Assembly: GCA_022419385.1 (NCBI GenBank)
Contig: JAJUBI010000002.1
Location: 558,001 to 622,000 of the forward strand
Direction of reading: 5' to 3'
Source of the DNA: Paraconiothyrium sp. Pb-2020
Lineage: Eukaryota > Ascomycota > Dothideomycetes > Pleosporales > Didymosphaeriaceae
Length of the DNA stretch: 64,000 bases
Positions 55,410 through 64,000 of the stretch are shown here, piece by piece. Every line of letters begins with the position of its first letter. Positions within the stretch are counted from its first letter, which is position 1. The notes under the pieces were generated by a model. It was not told the origin of the DNA, did no database searches, and saw only the letters and a list, made by a program, of their open reading frames with translations. The position numbers and the translations under genes are program-made.

Positions 55410-56287
55410 GATTATTCATCTTGGACCACTCATTTCGGCTACTGGTTGTTGTATTGGCATAAGTGTGTGCGTATAGGCCCTTGGAAATCCGAAATCAAAT
55501 CTGCTCTGTCATACGGGTAGTGGAAACCAGCTGCAATCATGAATGCCTGCGGTGGTCCTACATACAATGCAAATACTACCAAACTAGTAATCGAGCGCAT
55601 CAAGCTCGTGTTGCTTTTCCCAACTCGCAATAATAGACATGGGACCGAGAAGTTGGTGACTATCTTCAGATCATGAAAAACCGATCTGGTCGGTCTTTTG
55701 CTATGTGAAGTTCAATATAGTCCCCTTCATCTCTCTGTTGATTATCGAGCTGAGTGATGCGGGAAAGTCCCGATCGCTCTGAATTCTGGACAACATTGTA
55801 CTGACAAAGCAATAGAGGCTCTTCCTGCCACAACCTTGGTTGAACAACACCCATCAAACATGACCGTAAGTTCAAAGAGCGGATAGCGATCATGACAGAC
55901 AAAGAAAATTGAGGAGATCCAAGATTCTATGTCTAAACACTCGCCGCGTGAATTTCCTTCACCTTGCCACGGATGATGAAGCGCAATGCAAGCTGAGTAC
56001 GGCGGCCCGATTCATATCGACTGGGTACGGGCTCGCGTATACGTGTAGTGGCAATCAGAAGGTGTATCCAATATCAAGGCTTCGGTTGACTGTACAGTTG
56101 GTCAAGTTCAACCGATGGTGCGCCTTGCGCCTTCCTTCACTCGAACCCTCGAGACTAGTCAAGCTGCATGGACCAGAAGCTCCGCCGTCGAGCCTCATAA
56201 AACTCCAAGCCCTCTCCAGAGCCTGCTCTCTCTTCACGACAGCTCGAACTCTTCCCTCAACCTCCAGATTCACCTGCAGTTGTCAAT
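55410..56287. other. Intergenic, no gene seen
   Basis: About 880 bases between the two small secreted protein genes. No feature was recognised. Confidence 0.45.
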
Positions 56288-57006
56288 ATGCAGCTCTCCA
56301 GCTCGCTCTTCTCCCTTCTCGTGCTCGCCGTCAGTGTTGCGGCTTCTCCCGCGTCGAACAGCCGTGAACCTCGCCATGTTCAGCCGGTCGCGCGAGCTCC
56401 GGTGCCGATTCCGTCAATTGCGGTAAGTTACGATTCATGGAAACAGTATGATTCGAGGACTAAGAACAAACAGAACATGGATTCCATGACCCGAGAGCTC
56501 TTCAAGCGCGACGCCGCGAACGACACTATCTGGACTTTCGGCGGCTACAAGACCAAGAAGAGCAATGGCGCGGGTGTCACAATGAGCGCCGAATTCAACA
56601 AGACCGCTGGCTCTTCGTGGTGCAATGAGATAGACGGCGTTGGCAAGGGAGAAGCACGCGACAACATTATCACCGCTGCTCAATCCGATTCGCACGTGGG
56701 TTACCCGCACCCTGCCGATATGCCTCCGGAGTATGTTTGCTTCTTCTACGAGTCTAGGTAAGCCACGATCCGGAATTTCAAGCGTGTGATGCAACGTTCG
56801 GCTGATTCTATATCAGGAATAAGTGTGATCCGAAGGCCGGCCACGCAGAGTACGTCGAGAGCGTCGCAGGTCCTAAAGGCAGCGCAAACGATACGGTTTT
56901 CGACACGAAGTACAAGTACATCAGTTGGGGTTGCCAATGGCACCCGAAGAACCAGGACTGCCAAGCCAAGGATCATACTGGTCATCCACCCGGCAAGGAT
57001 TGCTAA
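56288..57006 (+). CDS. Small secreted protein with six cysteines (effector-like)
   Basis: Exons 56288-56422, 56474-56757 and 56817-57006 (introns 51 and 59 nt) encode 202 residues. The signal peptide is LFSLLVLAVSVAASPA. A Pro/Arg-rich linker with an RELFKR site, suitable for a Kex2-type protease, follows, so it may be a pro-protein. The mature part has six Cys (SWCNE, YVCFF, NKCDP, WGCQW, QDCQA and a last Cys before the stop). It ends within a Lys/His/Gly-rich tail. No domain was recognised. Its sequence is unrelated to the neighbouring small secreted protein. Confidence 0.78.
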
Positions 57007-57315
57007 AGTCATCATTCTTTTCGGTCTTTGTCAACATGGGTCGCTAGTTACATCTCCGTTTGATGATCAGCTTTAACGACGCTTCCGTCATGGAACCTTT
57101 CACGTGCTGTGGCCCATCTATTGCGCAATGTTTGTTAGCGGTTAGCTGTAGCTGATCTTGGTCTCAGTACTGGAAATGTACAATCTGACCGTGTTATTAA
57201 GGTTTCCCAGCCAATGCAATTGAGAAATGTGAATCACATTGTTTTGTCATGATTAAAGATTACATGTTTTACTAAAGATCCTATCTCCCGCTCCCCAGCC
57301 TTTTGCATCGCGGGC
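57007..57315. other. Convergent intergenic spacer
   Basis: About 310 bases of 3' sequence for two convergent genes. Nothing else was seen. Confidence 0.45.
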
Positions 57316-58299
57316 CTAGGCGCTCTCTCCGTTAGCACCCTGAACCTCGACAATAGCCGGACCCGCAACAACATCGTCATCAGTCACGCTACCCTCCTTC
57401 TTCGTGATCACAACATAGCTTTGTCCGTGGAAGCCAACCGGCACCACAGTCGAGAACTTGTTGCCGTTCTCGAACTTGGCCTCGACGAAAGTCGGTCCCG
57501 TAACAGCAATCCACGCAGCATAGAACTTCTCGTTGTACGCGGCAGCGACGGGCTCCTTGGTCTGCAGTGTGATGGTCTTGTTTGTGGCGATGCAGTCAGC
57601 CGCAGTGCTGACGCTCAACGCGGGGAAAGCCTTGACGGGCAACATGCCGTTGCTCGCCGGGCACGAGACGATGAACGGCGCGGCGAGGGTGTAGACTTGG
57701 TCGAGGGTGAGCGGGGCGTCGAAGGGCTGCGGGAAGGGCGACTGCTTGTTTGCCTTGCGCAAGTATGAGGAGTGGCGGGCCTCGACGGTGAGGATGGAGC
57801 CCGCAGCGGTGAGGTACAGCTTCTCCATGATGGAGGCTGCGGCACCGAGGTAGGCGGAGACGCCGACGCCTTCGAGGATGGAGGCTGTGGCGAGGAAGGA
57901 CTTCACGTCTGTGACGCCGAATGCATAGGTGCATTCTGCGACTGGGGTTACGTTGGCGGCTGTATAATGTTAGTGAATGTTAGCGGTAGACGGTGGGAAC
58001 TGTAGGAACATACCAGTGAGCGCCTGGGTAAGGAAGGAGACATGGGTCGTCTCATCGTAAGAGACTTCCTTGAGGTTCTTGTAAAAGACCTCATTGTAGC
58101 CAGCCTTCTTGAAGTCCTCAAGGGTGAAGTTGGCAAGTCCCTCGCGGTAGAACTTGTCCTCAAGGTGCTCCAATGTCAGAGCATACTGGAGGATGTCTAC
58201 ATCAGTGATGTTGGGTGTCGACGCCGCCTCTGTAGCACGCTTGGTAGGGAGCGCAGAGCAAGTGGCCAACAAGGCAGATGTAGCAAAGAGGACCTTCAT
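57316..58299 (-). CDS. Secreted ferritin-like protein (Rds1 type)
   Basis: Exons 58299-58014 and 57959-57316 (54-nt intron) encode 309 residues. MKVLFATSALLATCSALP is a signal peptide. The ferritin-like helices carry the metal-ligand pattern: ILQYALTLEHLEDKFY with Glu residues, YDETTHVSFL (E-x2-H) and LTVEARHSSYLR (E-x2-H). This matches fungal Rds1-type stress proteins of the Ferritin_2 family. The C-terminal 120 residues form a separate Thr/Val-rich beta-like part. Rds1 proteins rise under nutrient or stress conditions; the chemistry is not settled. ATG 58299 is chosen because it begins the signal peptide. Confidence 0.87.
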
Positions 58300-59508
58300 C
58301 TTGAATGATTGGTAGGAGATGGAAGACGTTGAGTTGATATCAGCGATGCGAGTATTGTCTGAGGGCTGAGTGAAGGCAAAGGATAGCCACCACCAGCCGT
58401 CTTTATAGACCACTCAGTTTATCCCTCAATTCATCTCCACGGCCAACTCGATCGCCGTTGTCTTCGTTACTCCACATCGCAGAAGGGCGAAGCACTCACG
58501 GAAGCCTTCTCTCCCGTGCGATCGTCCCTGAACCCCTCAGCCGTCTAGCTGTGCCTTAAGCTCCATCATGACAGTTCAGAAAAGCCGCCTACAGCCTACA
58601 CGAACTATAACGATCCCGCTATACCTTAATGAAAAGATCGAGCATGGAAATGGACTAGCAGGTTCTGCAAATTAGGCAATGCGTCTCAAAGAGGAAATGA
58701 TGTTTCGAAACATGTTTGCCCGGATGCCCTGGCATCCGAAATGACATCTGTAGGGCTCTGCTGTCAGTTCTCCATCGGGTTGGGAAGCAATGTCGTAGTA
58801 GCGTTGGCAGAGGAGACGGTTTCGCTTAGCGGCCGAATCAGGAAGCGCGAAGGCGTTCGCGGATACAGAGCGTTCCGTGCAAAGTAGCACGAAAATGATG
58901 ACTGCCAACGGTAGCGCTGCGGCACATTCCGGAAGATTCGCTAAGGCGTGTAAAAGAGGGGTATATGAGGTATTTGGGAGTCTTTACGGTTGAAGTTCTC
59001 TTGGGCGGTGCTATTTCTTCATGAGAATCATCACATGATGACTAGCCTGGTTTGGCATGACGTGATGTTGTCGGCATTTGCTTCCTTATCCTCACATTCT
59101 TCCAACATGACTTTAGCAACTCTACATCATCACTCTGAGCACGGTATTTTCCATTCTAGCGTTGAATTCTGTCAAGCGTTCAACGAGAGCTACGGAGTAC
59201 GTCGACGAGAGCGGTCAGCAGCGTAGCACCAGCGCGTTTGCTGGCGTACGGCTCGTTTGATGGCCGACGATGACAGACGACAACGAAAGCGATGATTGGT
59301 GAGCTCCATATCTTTTAGTATTGTTCTTGATCAAGTCGTTCTTGTGCAACAGCAGTGATGGCAAGATGCGGCAAGACTTCATGGGCTGGGTGCGGTGCCT
59401 CTACATCTATCACCATTGTATTTCCCGTAAATGTTGTGAATGGGAATCGACATCAACAATTGATCTTTTGCATTGCGACTCTCGAAGAGCTTCTTTCGAG
59501 TCAGTATC
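58300..59508. other. Divergent intergenic region
   Basis: 1.2 kb holding promoters for the Rds1-like and eIF2B-like genes. A weak small minus-strand frame (58672-58908) is listed separately. Confidence 0.4.
58672..58908 (-). CDS. Possible small secreted protein, weak
   Basis: A 78-codon frame reads LAVIIFVLLCTERSVSANAF, like a signal peptide, then a short chain with three Cys. No ATG begins it; the nearest upstream ATG is in another frame. Possible missing first exon, decayed gene, or chance. Confidence 0.22.
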   Translation of the reverse strand: MAVIIFVLLCTERSVSANAFALPDSAAKRNRLLCQRYYDIASQPDGELTAEPYRCHFGCQGIRANMFRNIISSLRRIA

Positions 59509-61019
59509 ATGGAATCGCCAGGGTCCTCGAACCCGGACTCGCCATCGTCCCCTCAGGCCCGCCTGCATGCCCAGCGTCATACTATGGCTGTCCCGCCTCG
59601 TTCATCAAGTCTCATGGCGACGATCGGTTACCATAATATGGACAGTTATACACAGAATGCCATGGCACTAGAATTCCTTGACTCTCCAGAGGGTTCCGTT
59701 GACGAGCAGAATGAGAAGAATTGCCGCTGGGCCCGTATGAAGCGCAGAATCGGCCGCTCGCTTGCCTCTCGCTCCAGCCTCAGTGTCTCCTCTCTCAAAC
59801 CACTTACCCCTATCAGTGAGACTGACTCGGCGAAACACAGCATCCGTGTTGCTTATACTTCCTCTCCTACAACGGCGTATGCCTCGTCTACAGCATGTCA
59901 CCATGAACAGTACACACAGCATCTGAATGAAGCCGTGAGCGGCATCAAGCACGACTTCGTCTCCGGTGCCAGGGAGATGGCCGATTCCGCTCTATCAACG
60001 CTTTCGTCGCTCATCGTGACTGCGGCTTTAACAACGGAGAACAAAAGCGAGCTGTGGCAAACGGCAGTATCCGCTGCAAAAGAGCTGTGCGCAGCCAGAC
60101 CCAGCATGAATGCAGCCATCACATCCTGCCTGCTTAGGGCACTTGATGAAGTTTTGCAACTATGGGATATGCTAGACGAGAAGAGAAGCAAGGCACCCGA
60201 AGACCTCGCCGCCATAGCCCGGCGACAGCTAGTACGAATTCTCGAGAAGAGGAAAGAAGCTGGCATACGCTTGAGTGAGAACTTTGCCGAGCGACTGAGG
60301 GCCTATTGCCGACAGGTATCTCTAAGTCCTTCACAGCCTAAGAAATCTCCAATGCTAAAGACCAACAGCGCCTCAACAACACCCACACCCTCACTCTCCT
60401 CACCCTCAGCAATAGCAGCACCATCCGGCACAGCATCCTCACTACCCTCACCACCCTTGGCTTCCTCCGTCTCAACCTCCTTATTCTCGAATCCCGCCCA
60501 CGCTTCGAAGGCACAAGCATGGCCGCCCAGATCCTTTCTTCCTGCTCCGCCGAAGCCAGAGCCCGTCTGCACATCCGCATCCTGCCCGACTGCGCCGTTG
60601 CCACAGCCGCCCGAGACGCTCAGATCGTCCTCCTGGGTGCAGACCGGATTTCTGCATCCGGCGACGTGAGCAACAAGATTGGCAGCTTAGCAGCCGCAAT
60701 GTGTATTAAGACGCTGAACCCGAAATCCCAAGTTGTCGTTGTTAGCGATGCGGATAAGATTGTCGCAAAGGGGGCGGTGGAAGGTCCGAAGGAGGCGCAT
60801 CCCGAGAGCGAGATGATGGAGGCGTGGGGCGATGCGGTGAGGAGGGACTTACAGGGCAGGATTGACAATGGCAGTGTGGAGGTGTTTGGGGAGTGGTTTG
60901 AGTGGGTGCCGGCGGAGTACGTGGATGGATATGTTACCGAGAACGGGACTTTGGATACTGAAGGTGTGGAGAGCGTTGCCGATGAGGTGGGAGAGTTGAG
61001 GGAGAAGATCTTCGGGTGA
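59509..61019 (+). CDS. eIF2B alpha/beta/delta-like (IF-2B family) protein
   Basis: Exons 59509-60315 and 60369-61019 (53-nt intron) encode 485 residues. The splice joins AERLRAYCRQ to RLNNTHTLTLLTLSNSSTIR. The Rossmann-like IF-2B region then runs LLILESRPRFEGTSMAAQIL, DAQIVLLGADRISASGDVSNKIG and VVVVSDADKI. These are the conserved blocks shared by eIF2B regulatory subunits and sugar-phosphate isomerases. The first 120 residues are Ser/Pro-rich and disordered, and the helical N-domain starts near HLNEAVSGIKHDF. It is likely an eIF2B-related protein found in fungi in addition to the true eIF2B subunits; whether it is an exchange-factor subunit or an isomerase is open. The end reads WFEWVPAEYVDGYVTENG. 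Confidence 0.87.
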
Positions 61020-62108
61020 GGAAGGGGTTGAATGGTGTGGAGACGCCCTATCGTTCATCATTGTCGTGGCGTTGAAGCGGAGCCTCGACCGTATAAATCG
61101 GACGCTGACGGCATGATCACGACCCATCAGAGTACCTTGTACAATGACTACGTGAGCGACTAGGGCTTAGATATGGCAAAGTCCTAGGCCACAAAAACCA
61201 TTTGAAGAACCTGCACCTTCCCGAGGGTAAATTCGGGCCATCTGCAAAAACAGGCAACTCAACTCAACGTCGATCTCCAGCCGGCAGTCCCCCGAACACA
61301 CCCTCTTACTTACCCGTGCCTATTTCCTTCCATCTCTCCATGTATCTCCCAGTCTACCACCACTAGCCTAAATTTACCAACATCTACGTCCTACACCACT
61401 ACCCCGATTCCAAATTACCGGTACGCTAGATCCCACGCACCAACACCCCTTCTACGACCCTCCATACCACTGTTCTTGCCCCTCGCCTCCAGACACCAAG
61501 TGTTCTGGCAGCATCCAGGCGGATATAACGATGAAGACTTGATGGGGGTTGGAAGATCATCTAGCGACTGGGAAGATGGGTGGATGAATTGGAGAAGAGT
61601 TAGGAACAGGAAGAGGAGAAGAGAGGAGAGGAACAGTAAGAGTCGTCGTACGCTGAGGTACGGATGTATTGGCGTGGATCCACCGCCGTACGATCGGTCG
61701 GGATAGCCATGGCGAGGGAGTGCTTTTGACGTATGCAGAGGCTGCTCAGGGTGTGATTCTGAGGTATAGAGAAGAGGATTCGTCGAAAGACAGCTGCGCG
61801 AAGACTAAAATATCACTGGTGGGAAACTCAAACATCGTTCCGCGAACATTCCCGAGGAGTTACGCAGGCGCGCGGTTCGGAGTAATAGAACGGTGAATAT
61901 TGCAATTGCTCATACCAACGCCATATGCCGCGCTGTGCGTAAAAGAAAACATGGCAGGAAAACCTCCCTTGCCTAGCCACGCCATCGTACTCCATCCATG
62001 CCCCACAATGTTCATACACATCCTCAAGCCCGCATATCTCCCAAACGCATCCCTCTCCATTTTCTTCCCTTCTTTTCCCAAACCGCAGACCCTAGAATCT
62101 TCAAGCAT
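61020..62108. other. Intergenic, no gene seen
   Basis: 1.1 kb between convergent genes. A basic plus-strand frame at 61476-61706 lacks an ATG and is not called. Confidence 0.45.
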
Positions 62109-62902
62109 CTAGATAAGATGCTTGCTTCTGAAATAGCTCCTCAGGTATACAACCTGCCACGCCCCCAAGCTGACTAGCATCCCCATTGTCAGGTAACCAA
62201 ACCACTTCACCCGATCGTTCGTGCTCTCATTTGTGTCCCGAAGCTTCTGTTCTCTGCTCCTCAGATAATCCATCTCTACAACGATCTCGCCGACAACCTC
62301 CTCAATACGGCGCAATTCAGCTTCGACGGGCTTGAGCTTCTCGCCGGCTTGGATCGCGGACCAGTCCTTTGCGTCGGCGCCGATATCGATGTCGAGCTCG
62401 ACGTGGCGCGTGGGATTCAGGTTGCCCTGTGGTGCTGTTTGTTCACGTTAGATAGGAAGACGGTGGAGAAACGGAGGATGTCGTACGCCCAGTGATGATG
62501 CTTTCGAAGCACACGTCAAACGCAGAGTCCGCGTGCGATGTGAATGCGTATCTGTTCTCTCCGTAGACGTCCTTGGGCTTGTGGTAGTCGTTGCCCATCG
62601 CATCGCGGATCTGTGCCCGTCGTCAGCCCACTTGGTCTTCCAATCCCCAACTGCCCGCTCCAGCTTCAGGCATTGGATCTGCAGTTCCAACGTACATGCA
62701 TGTTCACCGTCTGCCCATCGCCACGGTGTCCATCTAGGATCGCTGTCACAACGACGAGCTGGTCCTTTGCAACAAAGTTCCTGATGCAGCGCTCATGCTT
62801 GGCCGCTTCGTGGCTGTTTACGGCGTGGAGGTCGAATTTGAGGGCGGTGGCGAGGGGCGCAAGGAGCAGCAGAGTCTGCAGAAAGCGGAGTAACCGGTCC
62901 AT
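62109..62902 (-). CDS. erv25: p24 family cargo receptor Erv25
   Basis: Exons 62902-62696, 62610-62487 and 62434-62109 (introns 85 and 52 nt) encode 218 residues. The signal peptide is MDRLLRFLQTLLLLAPLATA. The GOLD domain holds the two conserved Cys (HERCIRNF and FDVCFES), and a coiled-coil (RRIEEVVGEIVVEMDYLRSREQ) follows. The membrane helix is WFGYLTMGMLVSLGAWQVVYL, and the short tail RSYFRSKHLI carries an aromatic and a terminal hydrophobic signal for COPII/COPI. Domain order, size and tail fit the p24-delta member Erv25, which cycles between ER and Golgi. Confidence 0.94.
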
Positions 62903-63293
62903 TGCGTGTTTTGGGTGTGTGTTTGCTCGCGCGAGCGCTGCGGAGTTGTGTCAGTGTTTCGCGAGGGATGATGGAGGACAGATAATCCACGTCCGAGGGT
63001 CGCGCTTGCTGAATTTGGTTAGCGTTGGGGAAGGTGCGACCAGGCCCACGACTGCCAGGGTTGACATCGCTCGTTCAACGTGTATATCTTATCATGGTTA
63101 AGATACGAAAGATCGAGTGGAAATGAGACCTCCCAAGATCTGAATATGGGTGACCGAAAGAAATGTGTCGTCCAGCGAGAAAATTGCTGCTGTATATGCC
63201 ACTCCAGCAATCTGACTATCTAATAATGTCACATCAAAGCAGAATTAACACAAACTACAGTTTGAGCCTGACGCATGCTTTGAAATTCTGGCA
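62903..63293. other. Intergenic, no gene seen
   Basis: About 390 bases between the promoter side of erv25 and the 3' end of the esterase. Nothing recognised. Confidence 0.45.
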
Positions 63294-64000
63294 TTATTCG
63301 CACCTGAATGACGAAGACAAGGCCGGATCACCCCCAATATACCTTGACTTCAATGGGTGCAAACAAAGCTCCTGCTCCCACCTTTGCCCCTCAACCGTCC
63401 TGTTCGCTGCCAACGTCTCCGGAACTTCGCCCTCTTCCACCCATCGAACCAACTGCGCAAGTGGATCCGATGGAGCCGCACCCACTCCTCCATGACAATG
63501 GCCAACGCCAGGCGCTGCATAAAAGCGATAGTAGTCCTTCGCCTTCGGATCTAGCTCAAGCACACGCTCGTAATAATCCACCGTACCATTGAAGAAAATA
63601 AGTTCATCCGCCATACCATGCCACGTGATCATTCTTCCACCCGCCTTCTTGAACTGGGTCAGGTCAGGATCGCTGGTGCCGATGATGGAAGTGTACTGGT
63701 TAATGGACGAGTGAAAGGTTGCGTCCCATTCTGCTTGCGTCATGTTATAAGGATCGACGGCTAGGGTCTTCTTTAGGAAGACTTGATACCAGTCTTTGGA
63801 GATGGCGAAGGGTACGCCTGTGCAGGTTCCGTTCGAGGAGCACGTGGTGTTGGCTAGGCCGCTGAGCGGCGCTTGAGGGGCGAGTCCGTACCATTGGAAC
63901 CGTCCGTCGGCGTCTCGGGGTCCAGTCCAGATGGATTTGACAATGGCGGCGGCTTGTTGTGTTATATGACCGGTCGAGCTACCACATGAGTATGCCTGGC
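63294..64000 (-). CDS. Tannase/feruloyl esterase family protein, 5' part outside window
   Basis: The last 235 residues of a frame that enters from the right edge and ends at TAA 63294. IVKSIWTGPRDADGRFQWYGL, MITWHGMADELIFFNGTVDYY (with catalytic Asp) and YYRFYAAPGVGHCHGGVG (with catalytic His) are typical of the family. CSSNGTCTG may form a local disulphide. The nucleophile Ser lies upstream of the window. These secreted enzymes cleave ferulic or gallic esters in plant material. The cut at the window edge prevents a start call. Confidence 0.88.
   Translation of the reverse strand, partial: QAYSCGSSTGHITQQAAAIVKSIWTGPRDADGRFQWYGLAPQAPLSGLANTTCSSNGTCTGVPFAISKDWYQVFLKKTLAVDPYNMTQAEWDATFHSSINQYTSIIGTSDPDLTQFKKAGGRMITWHGMADELIFFNGTVDYYERVLELDPKAKDYYRFYAAPGVGHCHGGVGAAPSDPLAQLVRWVEEGEVPETLAANRTVEGQRWEQELCLHPLKSRYIGGDPALSSSFRCE

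Noticed and set aside
61476..61706. A basic 76-codon frame
   Set aside because: Starts at TTG and has no recognisable feature beyond charge.

Overview
The window is nuclear DNA of a filamentous ascomycete (Pezizomycotina). The evidence is many intron-containing genes with 45-100 nt GT-AG introns, plus families typical of these fungi: a HET-domain protein, two rhodopsin-like integral membrane proteins, two GMC oxidoreductases, a tannase/feruloyl esterase, an M35 peptidase and an Rds1-type ferritin-like protein. About 30 genes are supported. No rRNA, tRNA or CRISPR array was seen. The species cannot be named from sequence alone.

Layout. 1-1.1 kb: 3' part of a histidine phosphatase. 2.1-15.8 kb: a probable sesquiterpenoid biosynthetic cluster with a secreted GMC oxidoreductase, a type I terpene cyclase, a rhodopsin-like membrane protein, a CYP58/65-like P450, a cytosolic GMC oxidoreductase and a secreted BBE-type FAD oxidase. 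15.8-16.2 kb: a non-autonomous inverted-repeat element. 17.6-27.5 kb: accessory genes, comprising a multispan membrane protein, an LPxELR-motif (F-box/2EXR-like) protein, a Ser/Thr kinase, a HET protein and a small conserved protein. 28.5-37.9 kb: an M35 metallopeptidase, an MFS sugar transporter, a membrane protein, an EamA transporter and a reticulon. 40.5-44.3 kb: a second rhodopsin-like protein and a JmjC (JMJD5/KDM8-like) oxygenase. 44.8-48.9 kb: a nonsense-interrupted paralogue of the 20.5 kb gene, then a protein ending in a ubiquitin-like domain followed at once by a free-standing 76-residue divergent ubiquitin; both end in Arg-Gly-Cys instead of Arg-Gly-Gly. 51.6-52.9 kb: an Arg/Ser-rich protein built on a 42-residue tandem repeat. 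54.9-58.3 kb: two small secreted cysteine-containing proteins and an Rds1-like ferritin-like protein. 59.5-64 kb: an eIF2B-fold protein, the p24 cargo receptor Erv25, and the 3' part of a tannase/feruloyl esterase.

How the genes may work together. The cyclase would make a C15 hydrocarbon or alcohol. The P450 would hydroxylate it, and the GMC and BBE flavoenzymes would oxidise alcohols further, two of them outside the cytosol. Reticulon and Erv25 are housekeeping ER/secretory genes. The secreted peptidase, esterase, small cysteine proteins and sugar transporter fit a plant-associated or saprotrophic life.

Several reading frames (P450, BBE oxidase, JmjC protein, M35 peptidase) match their families only if one or more single-base shifts are allowed, mostly in homopolymers. 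This may be consensus error in the assembly or real gene decay. It was noted and not corrected.
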